Positions 24,379-35,769 of a stretch of DNA of 64,000 nucleotides are shown here, piece by piece; position 1 is the stretch's first letter; each line of letters starts with the position of its first letter. Position numbers and translations under genes: made by a program. This stretch comes from Epiperipatus broadwayi (taxonomy: Eukaryota > Onychophora > Udeonychophora > Euonychophora > Peripatidae). The notes beneath the pieces were generated by a model. The model was given only the letters and a program-made list of their open reading frames with translations, did no database searches and was not told the origin of the DNA. Location of the stretch: NCBI GenBank assembly GCA_028023455.1, contig JAQFVV010000073.1, positions 310,001-374,000 on the forward strand, written 5' to 3'.

Positions 24379-24700
24379 TTAAAACAGGCAATACTCACTA
24401 TACATATTGCCACACACAGCAAGCTAGAGTAATCAATGGATGCCAGAAGGCTTGTGCATAAAATCCCCATCTAGTGCCTACTCATTCAATATCCCCAATA
24501 TCCAATATCCTAAGATCTAGGTGCAGTGCTCTCAGATCCAAGGCTCCTCACTGACGAAGGCCACAAGCCAGAAACTAGTCTGGGGATATTGGATGATTAG
24601 GCACTAGATGGGGATTTTATGCACAAGCTTTCTGGCATCCATTGATTACTCTGGTTGGCCCTGAGTGGCACTACTGTATGGAGAGTTTTGCCTGTTTTAA
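24379..24700. mobile_element. Fold-back element with hammerhead at its centre
   Basis: The left arm (24,379-24,496) and right arm (24,582-24,700) are imperfect reverse complements of each other. The inner 71 bp (24,426-24,496 against 24,582-24,652) match closely, including AATCAATGGATGCCAG and AAATCCCCATCTAGTGCCTA. The outer part is shorter and gapped. The spacer of about 85 bp contains a complete hammerhead core whose 3' stem I strand overlaps the inner edge of the right arm. It reads as two family-A-like repeats joined head to head. It is non-coding. Confidence 0.8.
24545..24586 (+). ncRNA. Type-I hammerhead ribozyme motif, core intact, inside a fold-back
   Basis: Stem I pairs TCCTCA (24,545-24,550) with TGGGGA (24,581-24,586). 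The core CTGACGA is at 24,551-24,557. Stem II pairs GGC with GCC around a CACAA loop, with an A-A mismatch at the base (24,558-24,570). GAAA is at 24,571-24,574. Stem III is minimal (A24,574 facing T24,579) and C24,580 is the cleavage base. All invariant core bases are present. A competing pairing exists: the longer inverted repeat would pair the 3' stem I strand with 24,491-24,496 instead. Confidence 0.68.
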
Positions 24701-25667
24701 CAACAGCTATACACAAGCATAAGAAGTGGTGGACATGAGATGTTTATTGGCTTAAAATGCAAACGTATAAAAAAAGTTCAAAACAAAATTCATTCAGGCG
24801 GAGATTAAATCTGTTTTGAATTAAAGTTTACTTTGAAGAGAAAGAATTTCAAAGTAATAGAAGTAATACTATATCTTCCGGTTGCTCTCAGATAACTGCT
24901 AGATTTAAGCTGCCCAACATTTTTAAATGGAACACTAGATCATAACCACGATCTACTAAATGATTATAAAATATTTTGGACCAATTGACAATGTATCTCC
25001 ATCATCATATTTTTTCTGAGACTTTATACACTTACATCAAAAATAATTTTCTGAAACATTATTATTTTTTTTACTGGCCTGGAAAATTATCAAAATTATA
25101 CTGGAATATAACTTTAGAAAATGTGTATAGAAGAATTAGCAAGAAAAAAAATTATGATAGTGAACAGACATTGTTATAGAAGTGTTAAATTTAGAGAGAT
25201 AATAATCCTTAATAACAATTAAAAGTCCATTTACATTTTCGAAATAAGTTATTTTAAAATCAATAATTAACTTCTAGTTATATAATAATTATTTTATTTT
25301 CTTCTGGGAAATCTGTATAGGTCAAATACGTTATACAATTGGTATATATGCACGTAAAGATATATTTAATCACTGAACTGAAAAAAGAGTTTATTGTTTT
25401 TTTTTAATAAAACATCTTTCTAATTTTTCTTTTTTGTACATACATATAGATAATATATTTATAAATGAATACAATCAAATTTGTGTAGCCCGAAGATAGT
25501 ATGCATATATAAAAATATAGTTTAGATAATTAATTTTATATTATCTAGAACATTTGACAGGTTATTTTATTCATTTCACATATGCATCTGAAATTAAACA
25601 TTAGGATATACATATGCATACATTTTATATACCAATCTTGCAGATATTTTATTTGCCACACTTGAAT

Positions 25668-25726
<59 letters not shown>

Positions 25727-26371
25727 TTCCTCCCTGAGATATATATTTTCTTTTTGAGTTTGATTTTGTAAGTAATTACATATGCAAGATTCTGATTTTA
25801 CTTCGTGTATAGAAAGACATACCTCCACATGAATTTGATTGTGTTTTTATTCTGGGTTATTAAGAGGTTTATTATGTAGTTTTACTTTTAATGTGGTGTA
25901 TAATTGTATTAGAATATTTTTGTAATTGCCTTCGTGTTGTGAATATTTAAATCTAATATAGTCTTGTTTTTTTTTATTATTTTCTATTCTTTTAAGTTAA
26001 TAGAAAAATAAATGTGCCCATCCTTACTTGGGCAACATATATCTAAATAAAAGAATCAGATTGATCACTGTCATTATTAAAGTGATAGTCTTCAGAAATA
26101 ATACTGAATTAATAATCATATAAGTTTTATTGTTGTAATATTCAAGGGCTATCTAATATTACAGGAAAACATGCCAACATAAAATCAAATAATTTTAATT
26201 TGTATAATTTAATTATACTATGCTAAATTGTTATTTGTTATTAGATCAATATTAGTATTTGTTTACAATTGTCTGAATTTTCCAATTGATGCTTCTAATG
26301 ACCTAGAGGCAATTAAAATATATATATATATTAGTAAGGGTGTGTATTTCCTATATCTAATATATCTTTCA
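24701..26371. other. AT-rich DNA with a (TC)n(TA)n compound microsatellite
   Basis: The microsatellite lies at about 25,669-25,722. No gene is recognised. Confidence 0.5.
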
Positions 26372-27592
26372 AATTGCCCAGAATTTTTAAATGAAGAAGT
26401 GAGACATGCAATTAAATTTATGAAGAAAGGAAAAGCTCCAAGTATGGAATTATAATTGATATATTAAAAGAAGCAGGTGAAGAAAGATAATTTTTTTTAG
26501 CAAAGTTATTACCAAATGTCTAAATGATAAAGATGTACCAGATGTTTGGAATGCAGTATTAATATTTAAAAAAGGTGATAACAAGATATTAGATATTACA
26601 GACCTATCAGCCTTTTATCAGTCTTATGTAAAATTTTTACCAAAATAATTACAATTCATCTACAGAGAGTATTGGATTTCTACCAATCAAGAGAACAAGC
26701 TGGATTTAAAAGTGGTTTTCGTACAGTAGATCATAGCCAGTTATTCAAAAAAGTTATAGCAAGGACAAATGAATATGAGTTGCCATTATGTTTTGGATTT
26801 ATAGATTATGAAAAGGTATTTGATTCTATAAACATTTTTTCAGTGATTAAAGAATTGGATCATCAGGTATAAATCCAGGATCTTGTCATATTTTGAAGAA
26901 TATTTATTAAAATGCAACAGCAACAATTAGATTACATAATTATACTAGGAAAGTCACCATTGAGATGGGTGTAACTCAGGGTGATTTCATATCTCCAAAA
27001 CTTTTCTTTTTACAGCAGTGCTGCAAGAAGTATTTTGTGGATTAAAATGGAAAGCTACAGGAGTGAAAGTATATGGTTATTTAAGTCATTTAGATTTTGC
27101 AGATGATGTAGTTGTGTTTGTAAACAATGTTCCAGAGCTGCAGGAAATATTGCAGGAGTTATAAGATAAAAGTAGGAAAGTAGGACTAAAGATAAATATT
27201 AAAAAGACTAAAGTAATGTTCAATGGATTTTCTCAAAATATGAAAATAAAGATTGATTGTGATGAGTTAGAAGAAGTTAACAGCTACAAATACTTAGTCA
27301 GATTATTAATACAGATGGAAATATAATGAATGAAATTAAGAATTTAACTTGGTTGGAGTGTTTTTGGTAGAAATAACATAATAGTAAAAGGAAATATGTC
27401 TATGTGTTTGAAAAAGAAGGTATCTAATAAATGTGTTTTACCAGTTCTTATTTATGAATCAGAGATTTGGACACTTAATAGAAGAGCAACTCAGAGACTG
27501 CAGATCACTCAAAGAAGTTAGGAGAGATACATGTTAGGAGTAACAAGAAGAGATTGTAAATGCAATATATGGGTAAGAGAACAAACAGTTAC
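26372..27592 (+). pseudogene. RTE reverse transcriptase pseudogene, truncated at both ends
   Basis: It is homologous to residues about 488-900 of the intact RTE protein at 11,270-14,227. Recognisable pieces are FLNEEVRHAIKFMKKGKAP (near 26,385), the FYQSREQAGFKSGF block (near 26,680), CFGFIDYEKVFDS (near 26,790, motif A), the GVTQGDFISP-like block (near 26,970), LSHLDFADDVVVF (near 27,085, motif C) and YESEIWTLNRRA (near 27,455). Many single-base shifts and stops break the frame. The copy stops within the WVRQQT region without a 3' tail, so later deletion or rearrangement has removed its end. It is not functional. Confidence 0.9.
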
Positions 27593-30093
27593 TCCAGACC
27601 CAGCATTAAAAACAGGGTGAGCAAAGAGACTTGGGAATCAATAACAATCAAATAATTGGCTAATCCTTATTATAAAATATAGCAGTTAACAAATAATACA
27701 GACTATTGCTTAATATATTACCAATCAGGTCCATAATGTTGTTCCAGGAAATGTGAAACAAGGGAGTTTAATTAATAATACTAAGAAAATTTTTCATTCC
27801 ATTTGAAATAACTTAATCAAACAGCCATACTAGAGATTCGGGCAATGAATGGCAAATGCAAAAATACAGAGAAATGATATAATATAAATTTTGATAAATA
27901 ATTAAATATGGTAATAAACAAAATAGCTGTGTAGAATGTCTGTACAATGGTAGCTACAAATTTGATTATGATTTAATTTACAGATCATGCACTTTATGAA
28001 TGAAGTCAATAAATCATTGAATTTACATAAATACATAATCTCTTTGTGTTATTACATAAACTTTAGTTGGTGCAATTACTACATATATAAAACATGAGTA
28101 GTTTGTGTGGTTGCTCATATATAGTGGTGAGGTTAACATGCCAAAAATCTAATAAATTAATTTGGTAATTAATAATACATTGTCGCTTAATCCTCATTTA
28201 ATATATTATAGATTCACATTAATGTGTTTTATTAGTCATTACATATATATGAATAACAGTTCATGATGTGTGATTTCAAAAGTGTGCAATATTTGGAAGA
28301 TCACTCAGATGTGTGGGAATAAAATAACTCAGCTTAAAAGAAGCTGTAATTCATAACCTGACTTGGAAAATTAAATCAAATGGATGGCAAATAACATGCA
28401 ATTATGTCTGATAGAGAGCATTGCAGGTGGATAGACAAAGCAATAATAATAATAAATGTGGTATCACATTATCACTCACAATCATATACAGAGAGGTGAT
28501 CACTTAAGATGCTCTTGAGTGGCTTTGTCATATTTGTATGAAAGGAGTATGCCTGCATGATGGCTAAGGTCATATCTCTGAAAAACAGTGGCACATGTTG
28601 TATGTTGGGATGGTTCATCCATGTGTTTCCCATACACTTATTCATTGGAGGTGCCTGGAGAATATCTCAAATAGGAAATACATTCACTTTGAGAGGGATA
28701 ATGAAGAATGGAATTGGTCATTCTCAAGATCCCAAAATACATAACAAAGTAAAAAATCACAAATAATGATTGCATCAATATACCTATGATGCCTAAAACA
28801 GATAAATAGTTTGTGCCACTAACGACCGCGGTAAATTAATAAACATCTTATTACTGTATGATGCTTTCCTGCATAATGGAATGCTTAAACACAAATCATC
28901 CCTGACACTTAACTAAGGATTAATATAAGGTACATAAGAGGTTAGAGTTTAAAACTAAAAGGGAATACGTTGCTCTTTTCCACACCTCCAAAATATCTTC
29001 TTATGTTTCTGCAAGCAATCATTGCACAGATAGCTTATATTACTTACAAAATAAAATCATTAAATTGACTTCTGGTGAGATTTAATTAGAAACTGTAATG
29101 ATTAGATGATGATTAATTTTCAGTCAGAGATAATGATTAAACATAAACATTAAAACCTTCCGATTATTTAAAGTATAAAATTATTATAAAATAATTGGTA
29201 TAAAACCGAGTGAGTTTATAACAAAGAACTTTGAAGGAAACGTACATCTCCATAATTTAATAGAAGAAAACTACTGGCAGTGGGTTTAAATTCACTCGCT
29301 AGATTGTATACCTTCTTGGCATATCAAAATAAATAATAATAATAAAATAAGAGACAATCAAATTAATTCTAAATTGTTGCACCAAAATATAAGGATTTAC
29401 ATAATATTAGAATAAGTTTCACAGACATTATTAACATTTATATAACAGCTTTAAAAATTAAGTAAAAAAAAAAAGGCACACAATATAGTTTAGAATCAGA
29501 ATAATTTATTAATTAAGAGTTCATTAGCTGATGCCAATATAGATATTACCTTGGGCTTGAGGACATGATGATATGGGTAATCAATGGATCATGAGCATAA
29601 TCTGACTTAGGTTTGAAACAGGCATTAGTAGAAATTCAAGATTCACTTTCAGGCAAATATATCACTGAACAGTCCGCATATTTTGTCTAGAGGTTCCAGA
29701 CCACAGCATAGTGAGCTAAATAAGCTTCCCAGAGGTATGGGAAAGCAGACAATTTCTTTTACCCCACTGTGATTTGCGGCACAATGCAAACTTGCATGAA
29801 GTATATGATATCCGAATAGAGCAAAAAGAACAAAAGGCAAAAAAAAAATTATCTAGCAAATATTTAAAGAATGCTGGCCACTGCCTCAAACTCAGGCACT
29901 TGGTTGAGATTCAAAGTTGACCTTCATTTCCATAGATAGGAATAAAAATTATTTAAACTAGTTCAGTTTTACTTACTGTTTCATTATATGTAAGTTTGAA
30001 CTTGGAGTATTTAGGTTTTGAGTAACTTGTTGGGATTCAAACATGGACATTTGGAGTATGTATAATGACCAAACAAGATATTTGTTGTTGTTG

Positions 30094-30137
<44 letters not shown>

Positions 30138-30985
30138 TTGCTAACTTTTAAGTAATATTTATATTTATCCTAGAATAACATGATTTTTTAGTTTATAAGA
30201 TTTTATTTATTATATATGCTTACTAAGTGAGAAGTAGAAGTCTGGGTTTATATTTATTTGAATATGTGGCTTTTTAGTGGACCATAATGAAAGGAGAATA
30301 GGACAAAAAGTATTTCTGTATAGAGTAGAGCTGTAAGTTGTGGAATATCTGACTATGCAACTTTAATTATATATTATCCTAAATCAAATATAAATAAACA
30401 AAAAATGTAAACAAATAAATAGTATAAACAATGGTATTTGTGAGCTTATTAAATTTTACTAACAACTGTTACAGTATCAGCCATTTTTTTCTTTGCCAAA
30501 TATTTTCTCAAATGTGAATTTACATGATCACATTAAAAGAATTTGTACTGATATTTTTCCTAGAGTTTTTTTTTCTTCAAAACATTTTATTCTGTACAAT
30601 ATAACTTTAATAAAATGCTGTATTTTTTTAGAATCATGAATAGTAGTTAAAAAAAAACATCCTAAAGTACTTCCATTAAAGAAGTAATGAAAATTGCTTG
30701 ATTTAATAAAAAAGAAAAGAAATCTTATACAATTATGAACAATAATCCTATGATGGATCACAGTATTTTTTATTCTTACATGAAAAATAATTGAAATGTT
30801 ACACTCATTGGAAGATGAAGAAAAAGAAAACAAATTCTTGTTACAATGTTTTTTAAAAAAAATGTCAAAACAAAATGAAGGTCCATCAACTTCTAGATTC
30901 TGATGCATCATTGACTTCAAAAAATTAATAATTCAACACTTCTGTTTTTTAATGAATTTATTGAACACACACACAGTTCTATAAA
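27593..30985. other. AT-rich DNA without a recognisable gene
   Basis: A (TTG)n(TTA)n compound microsatellite lies at about 30,083-30,136. The longest open frame (30,920-30,528, minus, 130 codons) is Phe/Lys/Ser-rich with no family signature and looks like composition, not a gene. The patch 29,520-29,900 is less AT-rich but gives no recognisable product. Confidence 0.45.
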
Positions 30986-31266
30986 TATCATCATGATTAT
31001 CAGTCATTATCAATCCACTGCAGGATGAAGATCTCACTAAGTTCAATCCATCTTTTATGATCTTTAGCTTCTCTTCTCCACATCATCCCTGCATACTTTC
31101 TTATTTTGTCCATCCATCTCACATGTGGTCTCTTTCTAGGTCTTTTACAATCTCTTGGAATCCAGTTTAATATTTCAATTGTTCATCTATTATCATCTCT
31201 CTAGCAATACTCCACTTCAGTCATTTAATTTTTTCAATGAAGTCAGTAACACCTGTTTCTTTGTAA
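30986..31266 (-). pseudogene. RTE 3' end fragment
   Basis: On the minus strand it matches the last 90 or so codons and the 3' tail of the RTE element at 11,256. The ATC/ATG tail is at about 30,986. The reverse complement of CATTATCAATCCACTGCAGG encodes the LQWIDN terminus, and CATCCATCTCACATGTGG encodes the HVRWMD block. It is cut at CAGTAACACCTGTTT, next to a (TA)n tract and the Penelope palindrome. A short 5'-truncated copy is the normal product of incomplete target-primed reverse transcription. Confidence 0.9.
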
Positions 31267-31268
31267 TG

Positions 31269-31273
<5 letters not shown>

Positions 31274-31333
<60 letters not shown>
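31274..31333. repeat. (TA)n microsatellite
   Basis: It separates the RTE 3' fragment from the Penelope palindrome. Confidence 0.95.
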
Positions 31334-31337
<4 letters not shown>

Positions 31338-31360
31338 ATATGAAAGTTTTCATGGGTTGC

Positions 31361-32220
31361 ATATATAAAAGACATATTTTGCAGGTTCATCTGTGTTAAA
31401 ATATTTTAAATATTGATATAATGACATTTTGACTTGGTAACACAAGTCATCCACAGAGTAATAAAAAGTAGAAAGATGGTTGTAGAGGAACTACAATCAC
31501 TGATTTGAAAAAAAAAAACGTTAAAGTTCCACCAATAGCAAAAATGTTAAATTAAGAATGTTTTTTTTAAAAAAAACCTTTCCAAATAGAAGGAAGTTTG
31601 CTTGTATCTTCTCACTTATTATTTTGCATTGGTATAGATTATCACATTTGGATATGATCCTGGTACTAAAAAAATTAATTTTATGACCTGAATCCATAGT
31701 GTGGGTGAGAGTGCTGATGATGATGAGTATTGTTTAACTGCATTAGCATGCTCATCTTTCCTAACACTGATGTGATGATTAATTATACCTACTTAAGAAG
31801 CCTTACAATTTTCACATGAGATTTGATAAACACCATGAGATTCAAGGGGGATTGAAGGCTTGGTTATTATATTGCTGATCTTTTGATGAGTAGAAAATGC
31901 TGTATTATAGCATTTTAATATACATTCAATACTGTCTGTAGTTCCTTTTACATATGGAACACAAATCCTAATAGCTGATTTATCATCTTTTTGTTTCCTA
32001 TTTTGTCCATTTGGGGCTTGAAATAAGGCTTTTTTAATGAATTTATAATTATAACTATTTGCTAATAAAACACTATTAATATGATTTATTTCATCTTTCA
32101 GATGTAACGCATCTGAAAGGTTAAATGCTCTATTTAAAAGAGTTTTGGCTACAGAAATGATCTGAGTTGGGTGATGATGAGAATGTAAATGTAAATATCT
32201 GTCTCTGTGTGTATTCTTTC
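31361..32220 (-). pseudogene. Penelope-like element 3' half, left arm of palindrome
   Basis: Read on the minus strand from 32,220 it encodes the end of a Penelope reverse transcriptase: a THRDRYLHLHSHHHP block (compare the THTDRYLHF-type block of the family), SVAKTLLNRAFNLSD, then ICVPYVKGTTDSIE. The GIY-YIG homing-type endonuclease follows, beginning GVYQISCENCKAS. A stop falls inside the YIG part, and further changes follow the SVRKDEHANAV block. The 5' half with the RT core is absent. Beyond the coding part lies a 3' region with a degenerate hammerhead (GTCAAAATGTC, where the right arm has GTCGAAACGTC). In the linker this arm keeps frame better than the right arm; in the endonuclease it is worse. 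Confidence 0.85.
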
Positions 32221-32234
32221 TTCTTCAATTTATA

Positions 32235-33175
32235 GAAAGAATACACACAGACAGATATTTACATAATACACACACGGACAGATATTTCCATTTCCATTCT
32301 CATCATCACCCAACTCAGATCGTTTCTGTAGCCAAAACTCTTTTAAATAGAGCATTTAACCTTTCAGATGAGTTACTTCTGAAAGATGAAATAAATCATA
32401 TTAATAGTGTTTTATTAGCAAATAGTTATAATTATAAATTTATTAAAAAATCCTTATTTCCAATCCAAAATGGACAAAATAGAAAACAAAAAGATGATAT
32501 ATCAGCTATTAGGATTTGTGTTCCATATGTAAAAGGAACTACAGACAGTATTGGATTATATTAAAATGCTATAATATAAATACAGCATTTTCTATTCATC
32601 AAAAGATCAGCAATATAATAACCAAGCCTAAGGATTCAATCCCTCTTGAATCTCATGGTGTTTATCAAATCTCATGTGAAAATTGTAAGGCTTCTTACAT
32701 AGGTATGAGTAATCATCACATCAGTGTTAGGAGAGATGAGCATGCTAATGCAGTTAAACAACCCTCATCATCATCAGCACTCTCACTCCATAATATGGAT
32801 TCAGATCATAAAATTAATTTTTCTAGTACTAGAATCATATCCAGATGTAATAATCTATACCAGTGCAAAATTAGAGAAGCCATTGAGATACTTAAAAGGC
32901 CAGATTGTATCAATAAGCGAGATGATACAAGAAAACTTCCTCCTATTTGGAAAGGTTTTTTTTTTTTTTTTAAAAAAAAAAAACATTCTTAATTTAACAT
33001 TTTTGCTATTGATGGAACTTTAATGTTTTTTTTCAAATCAGTAATAATAGAGCCTCTACAACCATCTTTCTACTTTTTATTACTCTGTGGATGACTTGTG
33101 TTACCAAGTCGAAACGTCAGTATATCAATATTTAAAATATTTTAACACGAATGAACCCGCAAATGTCTTATATAT
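32235..33175 (+). pseudogene. Penelope-like element 3' half with GIY-YIG domain, right arm of palindrome
   Basis: Penelope-like elements encode an RT fused to a GIY-YIG nuclease that cuts the target. Here the frame holds THTDRYFHFHSHHHP (near 32,270), SVAKTLLNRAFNLSD (from about 32,325) and ICVPYVKGTTDSI, with a one-base loss near 32,553. It resumes as GVYQISCENCKASYIGMSNH (near 32,665-32,720), the GIY-YIG signature with the expected Gly-x-Tyr and Tyr-Ile-Gly and a CxxC between them. SVRRDEHANAV, KIREAIEILK and INKRDD follow, matching the family's conserved Arg, Glu and Asn. The frame runs to about 32,990. There is a small internal duplication at about 32,240-32,265 relative to the left arm. 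The RT core is missing, so it cannot be autonomous. Confidence 0.88.
33081..33124 (+). ncRNA. Hammerhead-like motif in the Penelope 3' region
   Basis: The order is TACT (stem I, 33,081-33,084), an expanded core CTGTGGATGA, a stem formed by CTTG (33,095-33,098) and CAAG (33,105-33,108), GAAA at 33,111-33,114, a GTC at 33,116-33,118, and AGTA (33,119-33,122) pairing back to TACT. The core carries three extra bases compared with CUGANGA, so activity is doubtful. Hammerhead-derived motifs at this place are known for Penelope-like elements. Confidence 0.5.
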
Positions 33176-33291
33176 ATATATATATATATGTCCAAAAGAT
33201 GGCGCTATACCAAAACCGCCGAACAAGTGTAAGATTTGTTTTACATAAACGAAAAAAGAGTCAGAAATTAACTACCTCTTTCATTTGCTCA

Positions 33292-33338
33292 CTCCCAGAT
33301 CAGCTGATTTCAAGCTGGTTTGCTATCCTCAGTGGGAG
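33292..33338 (-). ncRNA. Type-I hammerhead ribozyme, copy 1, intact
   Basis: On the minus strand stem I pairs CTCCCA (33,338-33,333) with TGGGAG (33,297-33,292), six Watson-Crick pairs. The core CTGAGGA is at 33,332-33,326. Stem II pairs AGC with GCT around an AAACCA loop, with a U-U mismatch at its base. GAAA is at 33,311-33,308. Stem III pairs ATC with GAT around AGCT, and C33,298 is the cleavage base, giving an AUC triplet. Every invariant position is satisfied. Cleavage is predicted between 33,298 and 33,297. Confidence 0.82.
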
Positions 33339-33708
33339 ATAGAGTATAGAAACTAGATCTAAAACACTGACTCTCAAGTGTTTATGCAAAACGTTTCTAT
33401 CAGATTGCAAGCGTGAATTTTTCAGACCGGAAAAGTCTTCAAACCCAGCCTAGCAAGTTAGATATTTATATGGGTCTGATCTCAGTTCAGAATCACCATA
33501 TAATCAAAGTCTCTGCAATATATATCATTGCAAGAAAACTCTAAAGGTACATTTATGAAAAAACAAATACAAGTTAATCACGTAACCTGCTATCACTTGT
33601 TATTTATGTCCAAAAGATGGCGCTATACCAAAACCGCCGAACAAGTGTAAGATTTGTTTTACATAAACGAAAAAGAGTCAGAAATTAACTACCTCTTTCA
33701 TTTGCTCA

Positions 33709-33755
33709 CTCCCAGATCAGCTGATTTCAAGCTGGTTTGCTATCCTCAGTGGGAG
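33709..33755 (-). ncRNA. Type-I hammerhead ribozyme, copy 2, intact
   Basis: It is identical in sequence to the motif at 33,292-33,338. Core CTGAGGA is at 33,749-33,743 and the stem I strands are at 33,755-33,750 and 33,714-33,709. Cleavage is predicted between 33,715 and 33,714. The distance to the first site gives the 417-nt monomer. Confidence 0.82.
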
Positions 33756-33913
33756 ATAGAGTATAGAAACTAGATCTAAAACACTGACTCTCAAGTGTTT
33801 ATGCAAAACGTTTCTATCAGATTGCAAGCATGAATTTTTCAGACCGGAAAAGTCTTCAAACCCAGCCTAGCAAGTTAGATATTTATATGGGTCTGATCTC
33901 AGTTCAGAATCAC

Positions 33914-35534
33914 ATATATATATATATATGTCTTTCTTAGTTTATTATTAATAGTTACATTACTATATTATTTTTTAAAAATATTGGTTATTTTTTTAAT
34001 TTGTATACACACATTATACACATACAGTATCTATTTTATATGTGTATGCATGTTAAAATGTACTGCATTATACATTTACAGTACCATAAATAATATGCAT
34101 TCTATCCTAATCATGGTTTATCATCAAAATGTTAGTTATTATATCCCATTTTTGTTGCCTGCGAGAAAGCTTGGAACAAAATATAGCATAGTTCATATTA
34201 TTGTTAATGTTATGTAGTAGCTACAAATTAAACAATAAAATTAATAGTTTTAAGCCATAAATAGAATGAATCTAGAGCCAGAGTTGCCATTATCCCACAT
34301 ACCTCAAGGTTTATATATAGAAAATTTTTATGCACTAATAGTTTACTTAGACAGTTAAAGTCATACTTTAAAGACCCATGACCAGCTATAAATCTGCATA
34401 CTGTTTTTTTTCTTTTATAGCAATGAAGGTAACGTCAAGAGATATTGTTTAGCCAAACTTAAGTGATTTTAATGCATACATAAAAAATACGCTTTCATTA
34501 TATTGATTCACAACACATCCACCTATTTTATCCATAGGATTTTAAATTCACCTCACACATACCTGTTTTCTTTTGAATTTTTATTATCTTTTCTAGGGAT
34601 TGAAATAAATAGTATCGATTTAGTTTAATAACCATTGCAGCTTGTTGTATGCCACATATAAATATAATCAAATTATGAATAACCAAAAGATCTTTATTAT
34701 TTTATTATGATATATGTAAATAGTTCACTAATTGTTTCATATAATCATTGCAAAACTAATATTTATCTTATTATTTTTTTATATTTCTGTCATATTTATT
34801 TTTAGAATTAAGATAGTTATGTTTGTTCATAAATGATTGTTAATGACAATAATATGCAGAAACCACCATTATTATGCAAAAACCACCATTATTATCAATA
34901 ATAAATCTTAATCATTTACTTAATCCTACATATTAATTTAATTTTTTTTATTGTAAATATCATGGTCATTTAGTGGAAGACAATTCACTACGAATCCAGC
35001 TTTAGTTTAATATACATGGCTCCAAAAGAGTTTGTTATTCACCAACATTTTTTTATTTTTATTTGTACTATATATTTAGCTTATTTATTCAATAATATGT
35101 TTAATCACTAATATAATAAAGTTGTATTTTTCAATTCTTATTTTTTGGTTTAAAAAATCCTATTCATGAGCCATCCATATATAGGTACTATGTGGTAGTA
35201 AAACAAAAAAAAATCAAACTTTCTATCTACTTACTATTTGACAGAAATTAATCTATGATACTACCATTCAGAAATCACATTTAGTTTTAATGATCTATTA
35301 ATTTATTTATGCTTATTTGAATGTGAATATACACAGAGAGTGATGTGAGATGAGTCATTATGAGCAAGGGCAGATTGGATGTATATTGGAGAAACACTTT
35401 TTTTTATATATTGAAGATATACTTCTTAGTTTTCATTTAATTTTTGCTTAAATACTTCAATTTTCATCTCATCATATTTAACAGTCATATCACTGTGTAT
35501 TTTCCTGAAGGTTTGTGATGATGGTGTTCTAGTT
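33914..35534. other. AT-rich DNA without a recognisable gene
   Basis: It begins with a short (TA)n tract. A small direct duplication containing AACCACCATTATTAT lies at about 34,860-34,890. No coding signal was noticed. Confidence 0.45.
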
Positions 35535-35745
35535 GTATTCTTATATTGGACTATTTCCATCATCTAATATGTGTATTGAATGTCTTTAGAAAAATTTAAC
35601 TTTATTTAAATATTCCAAATACATTCAACTGCAAGTTAGTATATGCATGATGTTTCAAGAGGTATTATTCTCCCCTCTTTTTTAGGTGTTGCTGGCCTGA
35701 TAGTGACTGTACTACCATGAGATTTGAACCTGGATCCTTAGACTA
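35535..35745 (-). mobile_element. tRNA-derived SINE-like element, inverted pair, left copy
   Basis: Read on the minus strand it begins with a B-box-like GGATCCAGGTTCAAATC. This is followed by GGCCAGCAACACC, a hammerhead-like stretch (AAGAGGGGAGAATAATACC, TTGAAAC), GCATATACTAACTTG and an AT-rich 3' part with GAATGTATTTGGAATATTTA. It is the mirror image of 35,770-35,995 and shares the family with 37,860-38,283 and 38,450-38,720. It is non-coding. Confidence 0.75.
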
Positions 35746-35769
35746 CTTAAAATTTAATAAATAATTTAA

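Larger units (their letters stand above)
33187..33913 (-). mobile_element. Tandem 418-bp hammerhead repeat, 1.7 copies (retrozyme-like dimer)
   Basis: Copy 1 is 33,187-33,604 and copy 2 is 33,605-33,913, ending part-way through the unit at CAGAATCAC. The copies are nearly identical: an A-run length difference near 33,256 and an A/G change in ATTGCAAGC(A/G)TG are the differences I see. Both ends lie in (TA)n tracts. Each copy carries a complete type-I hammerhead on the minus strand, so self-cleavage of a minus-strand transcript would release a 417-nt monomer. There is no ORF. Tandem, non-coding units of a few hundred bases with type-I hammerheads are the hallmark of animal retrozymes; partial tandem ends with hammerheads are also typical of Penelope-like elements. 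It abuts a Penelope copy, so either reading is possible. Confidence 0.82.

Noticed and set aside
29649-29840. 63-codon minus-strand frame in a less AT-rich patch
   Set aside because: No domain, splice-site or homology support could be seen. The plus-strand reading is equally uninformative.
30528-30920. 130-codon minus-strand frame
   Set aside because: Phe/Lys/Ser-rich with no domain pattern, no copies in the window and AT-driven codons. I could not support it as a gene.
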